A DNA stretch of 64,000 nt from contig RPRQ01000017.1 of assembly GCA_003818205.1 (NCBI GenBank), positions 1 to 64,000 on the forward strand, read 5' to 3'. Source of the DNA: Bacteroidales bacterium (GTDB lineage Bacteria > Bacteroidota > Bacteroidia > Bacteroidales > Tenuifilaceae). Of the stretch, positions 26,305 through 34,522 are shown one piece after another. Made by a program: the position numbers and the translations under genes. The notes under the pieces were generated by a model, which saw nothing but the letters and a program-made list of their open reading frames with translations, was not told the origin of the DNA and did not search any database. Every line of letters begins with the position of its first letter. Position 1 is the first letter of the stretch.

Positions 26305-27525
26305 ATGGACTTTGAAATCCATACGCTGCAAAACGGTATTCGGGTAATCCATAAGCGAACCGACTCCCCTGTTGCCCATTGCTCAATTATGATTAATGCG
26401 GGAACAAGGGATGAGCTGGAGCATGAGCATGGAATTGCCCATTTCATCGAGCACGTTGTTTTCAAAGGGACTAAGAAACGTAAAGCATATCATATCATGA
26501 GCCGGCTGGAGGATGTTGGGGGCGAGCTCAACGCCTATACCACCAAGGAGGAGACGGTAATTCATGCAACATTCCTAAAAGACGATTTCGATAGAGCCGT
26601 TGAGCTGATTGCCGATATTACCTTCCGTTCAACCTTCCCCGATAAAGAGATAAAGAAAGAGAAAGAGGTTGTACTAGATGAAATAAACTCATATAAAGAC
26701 AACCCCTCGGAGCTGATTTTCGACGATTTCGAGGAGTTGATCTACAACGGACATCCATTCGGGCTAAATATCCTCGGTACAAAAAAAGATATCAAACGTT
26801 TTACTAGAGCCGATATTCAAAGTTTTATCGAAAGAAACTACAATACCGACCAAATCGTTTTCTGCTCCATCGGAAATATCTCATTCAATCGGGTACAGAA
26901 ACTTGCCGAAAGGCATTTGGGCTGGGTTGCACCGAATAAACGAAAAATTCAACGGGATGGTTTTAGGAATTATACTCCTCATACAAAGATTGTAAAAAAA
27001 TCGACGTTTCAAACGCATTGTGTAATCGGTAATATCGCCTACGATTTGCAAGAACCGAAGCGAATCGGAATGCATCTTCTGAATAACATTTTAGGTGGTC
27101 CTGGCCTTAACTCCCGATTAAACCTTGCATTGCGTGAGAAACATGGGTATGCCTACAACATCGAATCGATGTACAATCCATACTCCGATACTGGTTTATT
27201 CTGCATCTACTTTGGCACCGATAAGGGGAATCTCGATAAATCGATGGCGCTAATAAATAAAGAGTTGGATAGAATAATGGCCAAAAAACTTGGCGTTTTA
27301 CAGCTCTTCAAAGCGAAACGGCAGCTCATGGGGCAGCTAGCAATCGCTTCTGACAGCAACGAAAGCCTAATGCTTTCTGTAGCCAAGAGCTTTATGGTCT
27401 ATAATACAGCCGATAGCCTTGAAGTAATCTATGCACAAATTGAGAACCTTACATCAGCAAATTTACTGGACATTGCAAACGATATACTCAATCCCAATAA
27501 ACTATCTACCTTAATATATAAGTAA
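26305..27525 (+). CDS. M16 family zinc protease (insulinase-like)
   Basis: 406 residues, typical of a single-chain processing-protease-type M16 peptidase. The inverted zinc motif HxxEH is present as H46-F-I-E49-H50, with the downstream Glu ligand in KEKEVVLDEINSY. The second, inactive-like half carries GGPGLNSRLNLALREKHGYAYNIES, the conserved R/Y substrate-binding region. There is no signal peptide, so it is probably cytoplasmic. The O-methyltransferase gene starts 7 bases downstream, so the two form an operon behind a consensus promoter. Confidence 0.93.
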   Translation: MDFEIHTLQNGIRVIHKRTDSPVAHCSIMINAGTRDELEHEHGIAHFIEHVVFKGTKKRKAYHIMSRLEDVGGELNAYTTKEETVIHATFLKDDFDRAVELIADITFRSTFPDKEIKKEKEVVLDEINSYKDNPSELIFDDFEELIYNGHPFGLNILGTKKDIKRFTRADIQSFIERNYNTDQIVFCSIGNISFNRVQKLAERHLGWVAPNKRKIQRDGFRNYTPHTKIVKKSTFQTHCVIGNIAYDLQEPKRIGMHLLNNILGGPGLNSRLNLALREKHGYAYNIESMYNPYSDTGLFCIYFGTDKGNLDKSMALINKELDRIMAKKLGVLQLFKAKRQLMGQLAIASDSNESLMLSVAKSFMVYNTADSLEVIYAQIENLTSANLLDIANDILNPNKLSTLIYK

Positions 27526-27532
27526 CGATTCG

Positions 27533-28177
27533 ATGGGTAAAACGAATAACGATCTTGAGCTGTACTTAACTCAGCACACGACCCCCGAGGATCAAGTGCT
27601 TACTGAGCTAACCCGGTTTACATATTTAACTACCTACAACCCACGAATGCTAAGCGGTAGGCAGCAAGGGCTTTTCCTTCAAATGCTTTGCTCAATGCTA
27701 AAACCCAAAAGGGTTCTTGAAATTGGAACCTTCACAGGGTATTCAGCAATTTGTATCGCCCGAGGGATTATGCCCCATGGAATACTAGACACCATTGAGA
27801 TAAACGATGAGCTAGAGGAGTCTATCCTGAAATTTCTGAGGCAAGCCGAGGTGAACCAATCGGTGAACCTGCATATCGGAAATGCGCTTGAAATAATACC
27901 AACCCTTGATTCAACCTACGATTTAGCATTCATCGATGGCGATAAGCGTGAATACGCTGAGTATTATAAAAAGGTATTCCATAAAGTGAGTGTTGGGGGA
28001 TTTATTATAGCCGATAATGTGCTTTGGGATGGTAAGGTAATCAACTTCGATCCGAATGATATACATACAAATGCCATAAATACCTTTAACCAAATGGTAC
28101 AAAACGATGAGCGCGTTCAAAATGTGATTCTCCCCATGCGCGATGGGTTAATGCTTATTCAAAAGGTTAAGGATTAG
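27533..28177 (+). CDS. Class I SAM-dependent O-methyltransferase
   Basis: 214 residues of the caffeoyl-CoA/catechol O-methyltransferase type. SAM-binding motif I is VLEIGTFTGYSAI, the metal-binding Asp lies in LAFIDGDKREY, and DNVLWDGKV is the next metal/substrate block. These enzymes transfer methyl from SAM to a hydroxyl using a divalent cation. The substrate is unknown. It is in an operon with the M16 protease (7-base gap). Confidence 0.9.
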   Translation: MGKTNNDLELYLTQHTTPEDQVLTELTRFTYLTTYNPRMLSGRQQGLFLQMLCSMLKPKRVLEIGTFTGYSAICIARGIMPHGILDTIEINDELEESILKFLRQAEVNQSVNLHIGNALEIIPTLDSTYDLAFIDGDKREYAEYYKKVFHKVSVGGFIIADNVLWDGKVINFDPNDIHTNAINTFNQMVQNDERVQNVILPMRDGLMLIQKVKD

Positions 28178-28295
28178 CGTTATTCGTATAAAGATTCTAT
28201 TCTGTCAATTTAATAAACATTGTAACTTTTAGGTAAGTTCTTCGTCATTTAGGCAATCTTTATATTAAAAATTCAAAAACTTTATCAAAAAAACT

Positions 28296-29243
28296 ATGGT
28301 ACGAATTCTCCTTATCCTTTTAATCTCCTCACAAGCGTTTGCTCAATCGAATATCGACAAGGCGAAAAAATTATGGGAGGCAAAAAGTAATGCTGAAGCG
28401 AAAAAAATCCTTACAGCCATTGATGATGAAAGTAAAGACTATGCCGCTGCTCAGTTTTACCTTGGCAGAATTTCCGTCGATGAGAAAAACTTTGACGATG
28501 CTGCCGAATTCTTCGAAGAAGCGGTTGATGCCAACGATAAAATTGCAGAATACCACTTATGGTTAGGAGATACATACGGAACCATTGCGCAAAGCGCAAA
28601 TATGCTCAAACAGGGTATGCTTGCCCCTAAAATGAAAAGCGCATGGGAAAAGGCTGTTTCCATTGACCCAACCCTTATTGATGCCAGACAATCGCTTATT
28701 CAATTTTACCTTCAAGCCCCAAGTTTTATGGGAGGTAGTATCGATAAAGCCAAAGAAATGGCAAAGGAGATTATCAAAATTAAACCTGCCGATGGTCATT
28801 TACAAATGGGGAATATTTACTTGAAGGAGAATAATCCTCAAGCCGCAGAAAAGGAGTATAACGAAGCTATTAAAGCAGATCCAACCTATATATCCATTCT
28901 GGGCTCTTTCTATTTAAACCAAAAACAGTACGATAAGGCTTTTGCTTTTTTTGAAGATGCAGTTAAAAAGAATTCTACCGATTATAAATCAATTTACCAA
29001 ATAGGAAAGACCTGCGCACTATCGGGTCAGAAGTTGGACAGAGGAGAGGAATGTTTAAAAAAATATCTCGGATATACACCCAAGAAAAATGAGCCAAGTC
29101 ACGCAGGGGCAAATATGCGCTTAGCTCAAGTTTACGAGAAGCAGGGAAAGAAAGCAGAAGCTAAAAAACTTTTTGAAAGCGCATATAAGACCGATGCTAC
29201 GCTTAAAGAGGCCAAAGAGGGGTTGGAACGTTTATCGAAATAA
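28296..29243 (+). CDS. Exported TPR-repeat protein
   Basis: 315 residues: a short signal peptide (MVRILLILLISSQAFAQ) followed by about six tetratricopeptide repeats covering most of the mature chain (for example AAQFYLGRISVDEKNFDDAAEFFEEA near residue 52 and a last one with MRLAQVYEKQGKKAEAKKLFESA). It is probably a periplasmic protein-protein interaction scaffold. No enzymatic domain. It lies 118 bases after the O-methyltransferase, so it probably has its own promoter. Confidence 0.85.
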   Translation: MVRILLILLISSQAFAQSNIDKAKKLWEAKSNAEAKKILTAIDDESKDYAAAQFYLGRISVDEKNFDDAAEFFEEAVDANDKIAEYHLWLGDTYGTIAQSANMLKQGMLAPKMKSAWEKAVSIDPTLIDARQSLIQFYLQAPSFMGGSIDKAKEMAKEIIKIKPADGHLQMGNIYLKENNPQAAEKEYNEAIKADPTYISILGSFYLNQKQYDKAFAFFEDAVKKNSTDYKSIYQIGKTCALSGQKLDRGEECLKKYLGYTPKKNEPSHAGANMRLAQVYEKQGKKAEAKKLFESAYKTDATLKEAKEGLERLSK

Positions 29244-29386
29244 GCATTTTACTTTTACCAAGGAAATTTTTTCTACTTCTCCGAGTTTTTTGTCTATTAT
29301 TGTTGTATTATTGATAAGCTACAATATTTTATTGGGGATTTTTGAACAATCTCATTATTAGGCTTGTTATACTCTAAAGTTTGATT

Positions 29387-30277
29387 ATGAGTATCTATAC
29401 GATTAAACAGCTCGAACTTGTATCGGGAATAAAGGCGCATACCATACGTATGTGGGAGCGCCGCTATAAACTATTTACACCACTACGAACCGATACCAAC
29501 ATCAGGAGATATTCAGGTGAGGATGTTCAGCTCATTCTAAACATTGCGCAGCTACTACGTAATGGATACAAGATCAGTAAACTTGCCTCAAAATCGCTCG
29601 ATGAGATTGTTGAACTAACGCTTCAAAACTCGAAAAGTTCATCTTTATCAAATGAGAATGAGCTAGAACCGTTTATCCTCTCCCTCCTTTCGTTCAATCA
29701 AGGTTCATTCAAGTCTTCTCTAAAAAAACGGATTGATGAACAAGGGCTCGAAACAACCTATGAACGGCTTCTTCTACCTTTACTATATAGAATTGGAATT
29801 CTTTGGCAAACAGGAATGCTTAACCCTACACATGAGCATTTTGTAACTAATATTGTTAAACACCTGCTGATTTCGAGCTACGAAGGGCTAAATGAGCCTA
29901 AGGATGATTCCCAGACTGCTATTTTCTTCCTCCCCGAGGGTGAATTCCATGAAATAGGACTTCTTTTCTTTGCCTATGTGGCCAAGAAGAATGGAATTCG
30001 AACCATATACTTGGGTCAATCGACTCCCATTGAATATTTGATTCAAACCTCAAAGGAGATTAAGCCTTCAATCATTTTCACATCTTCAAGCTCCTCAATA
30101 TCCAAGGTCAACCTAGTAGAACTATCTAAATCAGTTCGTAAAAACATCAAGGGCTGTCGCCTCTGCATTACAGGCTATAAGGCAAATCAGGACAGGTTTA
30201 AACTGCCAAAGGAAATCCACGCAATTTCATCCGTTGAAACGTTCAACAAGATCATTAAAGTGGTTTTAAAAAAATAA
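29387..30277 (+). CDS. MerR-type regulator with cobalamin-binding domain (CarH/LitR-like)
   Basis: 296 residues. An N-terminal MerR winged helix (IYTIKQLELVSGIKAHTIRMWERRY) is joined to a B12-binding region. The AdoCbl motif W-x9-E-H of CarH is present as W140 to E150-H151, and the lower-ligand motif (D/E)xHxxG as E186-F-H188-E-I-G191. CarH-type proteins repress in the dark with adenosylcobalamin and release DNA in light. The residue after the Trp, His132 in Thermus CarH, is Gln141 here, so bis-His photoproduct ligation may differ. ATG at 29387 is preferred to the TTG at 29381. It is followed by an ECF sigma gene, as in other Bacteroidota light-response loci. Confidence 0.87.
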   Translation: MSIYTIKQLELVSGIKAHTIRMWERRYKLFTPLRTDTNIRRYSGEDVQLILNIAQLLRNGYKISKLASKSLDEIVELTLQNSKSSSLSNENELEPFILSLLSFNQGSFKSSLKKRIDEQGLETTYERLLLPLLYRIGILWQTGMLNPTHEHFVTNIVKHLLISSYEGLNEPKDDSQTAIFFLPEGEFHEIGLLFFAYVAKKNGIRTIYLGQSTPIEYLIQTSKEIKPSIIFTSSSSSISKVNLVELSKSVRKNIKGCRLCITGYKANQDRFKLPKEIHAISSVETFNKIIKVVLKK

Positions 30278-30621
30278 GCAGCATAGCCCTTTTTTGAAAA
30301 TCGTCACACGTATAATCCTTACAATCTTCAACTTACAAATAGTTGATGCTTGTATGTTTTTTCATACCACCTGTTTCAGGCTATCTGCTTGATTATCTTG
30401 AAATTAAAATACAGATTTTAGGTTCTCGCTATTTAGATGTAATTTAAACAGATACAACAAACCTCCGACCAGTATTATAAAGCGTCATTTTCTTATTTAG
30501 AATCAATTTAGAAAGTGATGCAAATCACCCATCCCCATTAGGTTCTTGTTCAATTGCTCTTTAAATTTGCTTAAACATTTTATATGGAATTAGTCTAAAT
30601 AATAATTAAAATCATATAGCT
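30278..30621 (+). promoter_or_regulatory. Regulatory gap between CarH-like gene and ECF sigma gene
   Basis: 344 bases with no gene. A -7-like TAAATTTG lies at 30562-30569, 52 bases before the sigma factor start; no good -33 partner is seen. As CarH/LitR regulators usually bind near their own gene or the neighbouring sigma gene, this gap is the likely operator region, but I could not pick a specific site. Confidence 0.35.
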
Positions 30622-31119
30622 ATGTCACAAGCAGAATTTAATACCGCACTTATCGGGCTAGAGCCTAATCTAGAACGATTCGCTTACAGCTTAACTTCAA
30701 ACCTAGAAGATGCAAGAGATCTTCTTCAGGAAACCTATCTAAAAGCGCTTACCTACCGCGATAAATTTGAGGATGATACCAACATGAAGGCTTGGACATT
30801 CACCATCATGAAAAACACATTCATCAACAACTACCGCAAATCGGTTAAGCAGAATACCACCTTCGATTCGAGCGATAATCAGTTCCTGATGAACAGCAAA
30901 TCGGAATCCAACGGACCCGAATCGCAGTATTCTCACAACGAGATAAATAAAAAGATAAAAGATTTGGATGATGACTTCCGCATTCCATTTCAAATGCACA
31001 CTTCGGGCTATAAATACAAGGAGATTGCGGAGGAGCTTAACCTTAAAATTGGAACGGTAAAGAGCAGAATCTTCTTTTCGAGGCAGAAGCTGATGAACGC
31101 TCTTCCTGATTACGAATAA
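30622..31119 (+). CDS. ECF RNA polymerase sigma factor
   Basis: A 165-residue group IV sigma factor. Region 2 (about 10-75; LEDARDLLQETYLKALTYRDKF and AWTFTIMKNTFINNYRK) and region 4 (about 105-160; RIPFQMHTSGYKYKEIAEELNLKIGTVKSRIFFSRQKL) are complete. No anti-sigma gene is next to it. Its position after the CarH-like regulator suggests light or B12 control. In related genomes such a pair precedes carotenoid genes, but here the chromosome is interrupted by the island at 31,267, so any targets are not visible. Terminator immediately after. Confidence 0.93.
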   Translation: MSQAEFNTALIGLEPNLERFAYSLTSNLEDARDLLQETYLKALTYRDKFEDDTNMKAWTFTIMKNTFINNYRKSVKQNTTFDSSDNQFLMNSKSESNGPESQYSHNEINKKIKDLDDDFRIPFQMHTSGYKYKEIAEELNLKIGTVKSRIFFSRQKLMNALPDYE

Positions 31120-31141
31120 AGAGTTTATTTGGGTTTGGTTT

Positions 31142-31178
31142 AAAAAAACCATTAGGTGAAAACCTAATGGTTTTTTTA
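31142..31178 (+). terminator. Rho-independent terminator after the ECF sigma gene
   Basis: Perfect stem accattaggt / acctaatggt with a short GAAA-type loop, a run of seven T after it and A-rich sequence before it. Confidence 0.9.
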
Positions 31179-31266
31179 TTTAGCCATTGGCTCAAGTCAA
31201 TACGAAAAAAAGAGTGCTTCGAATGGTGCTTTAACGACAAAAGCCCCGATTACTCGAGGCTTTCCG

Positions 31267-31322
31267 TACCCGGGGCGGGACTTGAACCCGCACAGCCGCA
31301 ATGGCCACAGGATTTTAAGTCC
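31267..31322 (-). other. tRNA-Leu(UAA) 3' fragment, probable attachment site
   Basis: On the minus strand the sequence runs from the anticodon arm (GGACTTAAAATCC, anticodon TAA) through a long class II variable arm (GGCCATTGCGGCT) and the T arm (GCGGG-TTCAAGT-CCCGC) to the acceptor 3' strand. The 5' half of the gene (acceptor 5' strand, D arm) is absent, and the 5' side of the anticodon stem beyond GGA no longer pairs. Tyrosine integrases commonly use such tRNA 3' ends, so this is read as one end (att) of the island that follows. Confidence 0.75.
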
Positions 31323-31391
31323 ACACAAATTTCCTGAAAACCCCGTAAATACTAGCCTTCCAACCTTGCATTTCGATGCAAAATACGACAT

Positions 31392-31436
31392 TTCCGCACC
31401 TTGCTTCCGCACCCTATTTCCGCACTTTTCCGCACC
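31392..31436. repeat. Four tandem TTCCGCAC repeats beside the attachment site
   Basis: TTCCGCAC(C/T) occurs at 31392, 31405, 31418 and 31428 (spacing 13, 13 and 10 bases). Helically spaced short direct repeats beside an att core are typical of integrase arm-type or excisionase binding sites. Confidence 0.6.
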
Positions 31437-31464
31437 CCACTTTTTTGAAAATCTAATTCTCCAA

Positions 31465-31487
31465 CCGCAGGATATAGAATCCTGTGG
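31465..31487. promoter_or_regulatory. Inverted repeat upstream of the first island gene
   Basis: CCGCAGGAT (31465-31473) and ATCCTGTGG (31479-31487) form an imperfect palindrome 41 bases before the start of the first island ORF. It could be an operator; no T-run follows, so it is not a clear terminator. Confidence 0.35.
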
Positions 31488-31528
31488 TGTAAAATATTTC
31501 AATTTATTAACCATTAAATCTTAAAGCT

Positions 31529-32113
31529 ATGGAAACTAAGAAAGGTAAGACTGTATTTGTCGAGTACAGCACCGCAGACAAAGGTCAACATTTTATGACC
31601 GTGGTTCAAAATAAGGATCACCATAGAATAATTATAGGACGTATCTATAAGGAGTATGATAAGGAGAACAAGAAGTATGAATACTTCGCCACTGATTTTG
31701 CCAATAATCAGGTTTTTGCTGACTACAAAGACTTACATGCAATAAAGAAACAGTTTATCGAGCATGGCGATAATCTTGCCTATGCAGTCCCTGTGAACCC
31801 AAATAGACCAAGACATTCCGAAAGGTTGATATCACCTCAAAGGGATGAAAGAGCTACTGATCTGAAAGGTATTAGGGATAAGAAATCTTCGAAAGAAAAA
31901 GCCAAAGAGGTTCCAAGGCAAAATCCTGATACCAAAATAAACGAAGACCAAAAGGAGAAAGAACAGGATTTGAAGAATACTGAAAAGTACACGGATACAG
32001 AACAAATACAGGAAGATCAAGAGCAGGACATAGCATCAGAAAGAATGGAGGAACTTGAGGAGCTCAGGGATCAAGGCGATGACAGGGAGCAGGAGATGGA
32101 AATAGAAATGTAA
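31529..32113 (+). CDS. Hypothetical island protein with charged tail
   Basis: 194 residues. The first 95 form a compact globular domain (VFVEYSTADKGQHFMTVVQNKDHHRIIIGRIYKEY...), and the rest is a disordered, extremely charged tail of Glu, Lys, Asp and Gln. No family is recognised. It is the first gene of the plus-strand mobilization operon, 10 bases before the next gene, so it is probably an accessory of DNA transfer or element maintenance. Confidence 0.65.
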   Translation: METKKGKTVFVEYSTADKGQHFMTVVQNKDHHRIIIGRIYKEYDKENKKYEYFATDFANNQVFADYKDLHAIKKQFIEHGDNLAYAVPVNPNRPRHSERLISPQRDERATDLKGIRDKKSSKEKAKEVPRQNPDTKINEDQKEKEQDLKNTEKYTDTEQIQEDQEQDIASERMEELEELRDQGDDREQEMEIEM

Positions 32114-32123
32114 AACAGGGTCT

Positions 32124-32498
32124 ATGAAAACTACACATAATGATAGAGCACTTGTAAACTTCAGCTCACCTGATCCAATTACTAACCATATTGTAGTAAG
32201 CAGGGTTCTGCCAGATCATAGCGTTGAACCCATTGGAATAATCTACCCTGATTTCGGAAACGAAGAGATTTCCGCAATGTATGCTTCCACCGATAACCAA
32301 GGAGCAATGCTCTTCCCTCCTACCTCCGATTTCATTGACTTGGAAAATAGGTTTGAAAGATACGCCAAGGAACTCGCTGAAAAATCATTTATGGAGGATA
32401 TGAACAGGAAAGCGAATGAGTTCGGAGGAAGGGAAGAGTCAATCAAAGGCTTACGCCGATTTAAACTCAATCTGGAAGTTAAGCTACTCAGCAGATAA
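32124..32498 (+). CDS. Hypothetical island protein
   Basis: 124 residues, soluble, no recognised motif. The first half (LVNFSSPDPITNHIVVSRVLPDHSVEPIGII) faintly resembles the globular start of the upstream gene, so the two may be distant paralogues. It lies in the same operon, 10 bases after the previous gene and 26 before the next. Function unknown. Confidence 0.6.
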   Translation: MKTTHNDRALVNFSSPDPITNHIVVSRVLPDHSVEPIGIIYPDFGNEEISAMYASTDNQGAMLFPPTSDFIDLENRFERYAKELAEKSFMEDMNRKANEFGGREESIKGLRRFKLNLEVKLLSR

Positions 32499-32524
32499 TT
32501 ATAAACGCTAAAAACTTTAAAACC

Positions 32525-33601
32525 ATGAAAAATCAATCCATCACAATCTCATCCGGCAATATATATGATCCTGTTATGGAGGAGATGATGAAAAAACGGG
32601 ATGCCGAGCTTAAGGAGCTGGCTAGAAAAAATGCTAAGCATTTCGCAAAGAGAAATCTTCCCTCCTCTCGTGGTGATAATCTTTCAAATTTCACAGGGGA
32701 AATAAAAGCGGGGTATGAAAAGCTGGCTACCGATGTTAACTGCCATCTTCAACCATCAGCCCATCTCCCTGAAGCCAAAATGGATGCTGAGTATTTTAAG
32801 GAGAAAGTTTTAGACCTAGAAAATGAGATAAAGGAGAAGGAGGCGCAAAACCGGAATGACGAGTATGAGCTGAATGATTTTGACCAGAGCAGTATTCCTT
32901 CAAGAATACGCTGGGCATTAATCGGAACAACCATTATTACGATAGGTGAAATTATGTATAACACCAAAGCGTTTCAGGTAACAGGCGAGAATCTGCTGTT
33001 CTCTCTTATCCTCTCAATCTGCATCTCCTTTGCCGTTTTTATCTTTTCACATTTAACACCCCTATTATATAAAGGTGTAGAAACCAGATCACAAAGATGG
33101 CTGGTGGTAATCGGTTCACTTCTTCTGGTAACAGGTCTATTCATTGCTCTAGCTATTTTCCGCTCAAGTTATCTCGCCGCACACGATGTGCATATCAACC
33201 CCACCTACTTCGTGGTCATCAATATTTTCTTCTTCATCGTCTCAACCCTACTCTCGTTTTTTGTTCTGCCCTCATGGTCTGAGATCAAGCAGAATGCAAT
33301 GCGATTGAAAATCTACTACGCGATGAAGAAACGCACGAAGGAGATTGACCTGCTAAAGAATGAAATAGATAGGATTAAGCTAACCATTCTGGAGAGAACC
33401 AAACTTCGCCTTCGGATTGCCCACCACGCCAACTATGCCGCTGATCGGATCAGGAAGATGTACTGGGAGGCTCTAGAGATATTCAAAACAACAAATCTTA
33501 CTTTCCGCTCGGATAACAGAACACCCGACTGCTTCAATGAAACCCTTTCTGAGCCGAATATTGATGGCTTCAATTACACCATTGTAATCTCTAATGATTA
33601 A
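32525..33601 (+). CDS. Island membrane protein with coiled coil
   Basis: 358 residues: a soluble N-terminal region with a coiled coil (about 95-120), four transmembrane helices between about 138 and 255, then a second charged helical segment (about 260-310) and a soluble C-terminus. No catalytic motif. Membrane proteins of this build accompany mobilization modules in Bacteroidota and may couple the transfer machinery to the envelope; that role is inferred from position only. The downstream lipoprotein gene starts within a few bases of its stop. Confidence 0.7.
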   Translation: MKNQSITISSGNIYDPVMEEMMKKRDAELKELARKNAKHFAKRNLPSSRGDNLSNFTGEIKAGYEKLATDVNCHLQPSAHLPEAKMDAEYFKEKVLDLENEIKEKEAQNRNDEYELNDFDQSSIPSRIRWALIGTTIITIGEIMYNTKAFQVTGENLLFSLILSICISFAVFIFSHLTPLLYKGVETRSQRWLVVIGSLLLVTGLFIALAIFRSSYLAAHDVHINPTYFVVINIFFFIVSTLLSFFVLPSWSEIKQNAMRLKIYYAMKKRTKEIDLLKNEIDRIKLTILERTKLRLRIAHHANYAADRIRKMYWEALEIFKTTNLTFRSDNRTPDCFNETLSEPNIDGFNYTIVISND

Positions 33602-33605
33602 CGCC

Positions 33606-34313
33606 ATGAAAAGGATTATAACAGCCATAGTAGTAGTAACGGCAATAGCTCTGCTTGTGGCGTGCACATCGCAAAGCCCTGAAGTAACCGAGATTGTTGT
33701 TCTGCGAGATATTACGGACAATCATTTGGTTCAGCCGAATGCGGATGAAATCCTGACCCTGTTCAATCCAAAAAGCAAATGGAATGGCAGGGTTTTCCAT
33801 TTCACTGACCTAACGAATGTCAGCTATAATCAGGCAATGGAAGTGAAGTTGGAAGCCCAAAACGAATGGCTTTCCAATGAGTTGGACAGGGACAAGGAGA
33901 TTAAGGGGTTTGAGAATAGACTTACTGAAATCCTTGGTAAAAATGAAAGGGAAACAATCGGTAAGGATAATTCATCCGTGTATTTCCCAATAGCGAAAGA
34001 GCTAAACCGCTTAGTTCAAAGCAGCTCGGCTAAAAAGATACTGCTCATCTATAGCGATCTGATGGAGAATACAAGGGAGATGTCTTTCTACGATAGAGGG
34101 AAGTTCAGCTTGCTGAAAACAAATCCGAATGATGTGAAGATATATTTTGATTCACAGGTTGAGCTAAAAAACCTGAGTGGAATAACAATCTACATCATCT
34201 TTCAACCCAAGGGGATTAAGGAGGACGAGCAGTTTAAAGGGGTCTCGGGATTTTATAAAAACCTGCTTGAGAGTAAAGGGGCAGAGGTTGAAATAGCTGC
34301 AAGCATCAGCTAG
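33606..34313 (+). CDS. Island lipoprotein
   Basis: 235 residues beginning MKRIITAIVVVTAIALLVACTSQ, a clear lipoprotein signal with lipobox LLVAC. The mature domain includes ILLIYSDLMENTREMSFY and a GITIYIIFQPKG strand, faintly like a von Willebrand A-type Rossmann fold without an obvious MIDAS. An upstream in-frame ATG (33594) overlaps the previous gene; the ATG at 33606 gives a better signal peptide. Role in the element unknown. Confidence 0.7.
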   Translation: MKRIITAIVVVTAIALLVACTSQSPEVTEIVVLRDITDNHLVQPNADEILTLFNPKSKWNGRVFHFTDLTNVSYNQAMEVKLEAQNEWLSNELDRDKEIKGFENRLTEILGKNERETIGKDNSSVYFPIAKELNRLVQSSSAKKILLIYSDLMENTREMSFYDRGKFSLLKTNPNDVKIYFDSQVELKNLSGITIYIIFQPKGIKEDEQFKGVSGFYKNLLESKGAEVEIAASIS

Positions 34314-34358
34314 GTTAAAGAGAAAAAGTAAAGAATCGGAATCTTAAAATTTACTACA

Positions 34359-34508
34359 ATGAAACTCAGGAATATCCTTTGGAGGTTTACTAAATGGTTT
34401 TTTAGACTCGTATTCAAGCTATTCATTACTCTTCTATGGGGTTCATTAAGCCTAGTAGAGGTGGTTCTGCACCATCTCAATATTTACCTCAAGAAAATTA
34501 TCAGCTAA
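34359..34508 (+). CDS. Small single-pass membrane protein before the coupling protein
   Basis: A 49-residue ORF with a basic start (MKLRNILWRF) and one hydrophobic helix (LVFKLFITLLWGSLSLVEVVL). It lies between the lipoprotein and the coupling protein and stops 14 bases before the latter's start. Its position and clean membrane segment make it a plausible accessory to the coupling protein, whose own start region is also hydrophobic. Confidence 0.5.
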   Translation: MKLRNILWRFTKWFFRLVFKLFITLLWGSLSLVEVVLHHLNIYLKKIIS

Positions 34509-34522
34509 CCAATACATTCATC

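Noticed and set aside
31267-31345. A complete tRNA-Leu gene
   Set aside because: Only the anticodon loop to 3' end is present; the D arm and 5' acceptor strand cannot be found in the 80 bases where they should lie.
31392-31436. CRISPR array
   Set aside because: The four repeats are 8-9 bases with 2-5 base spacers, far too short, and no cas genes are present anywhere in the window.
31282-31524. 80-codon plus-strand ORF at the island edge
   Set aside because: It is a read-through of the tRNA fragment and the TTCCGCAC repeats.
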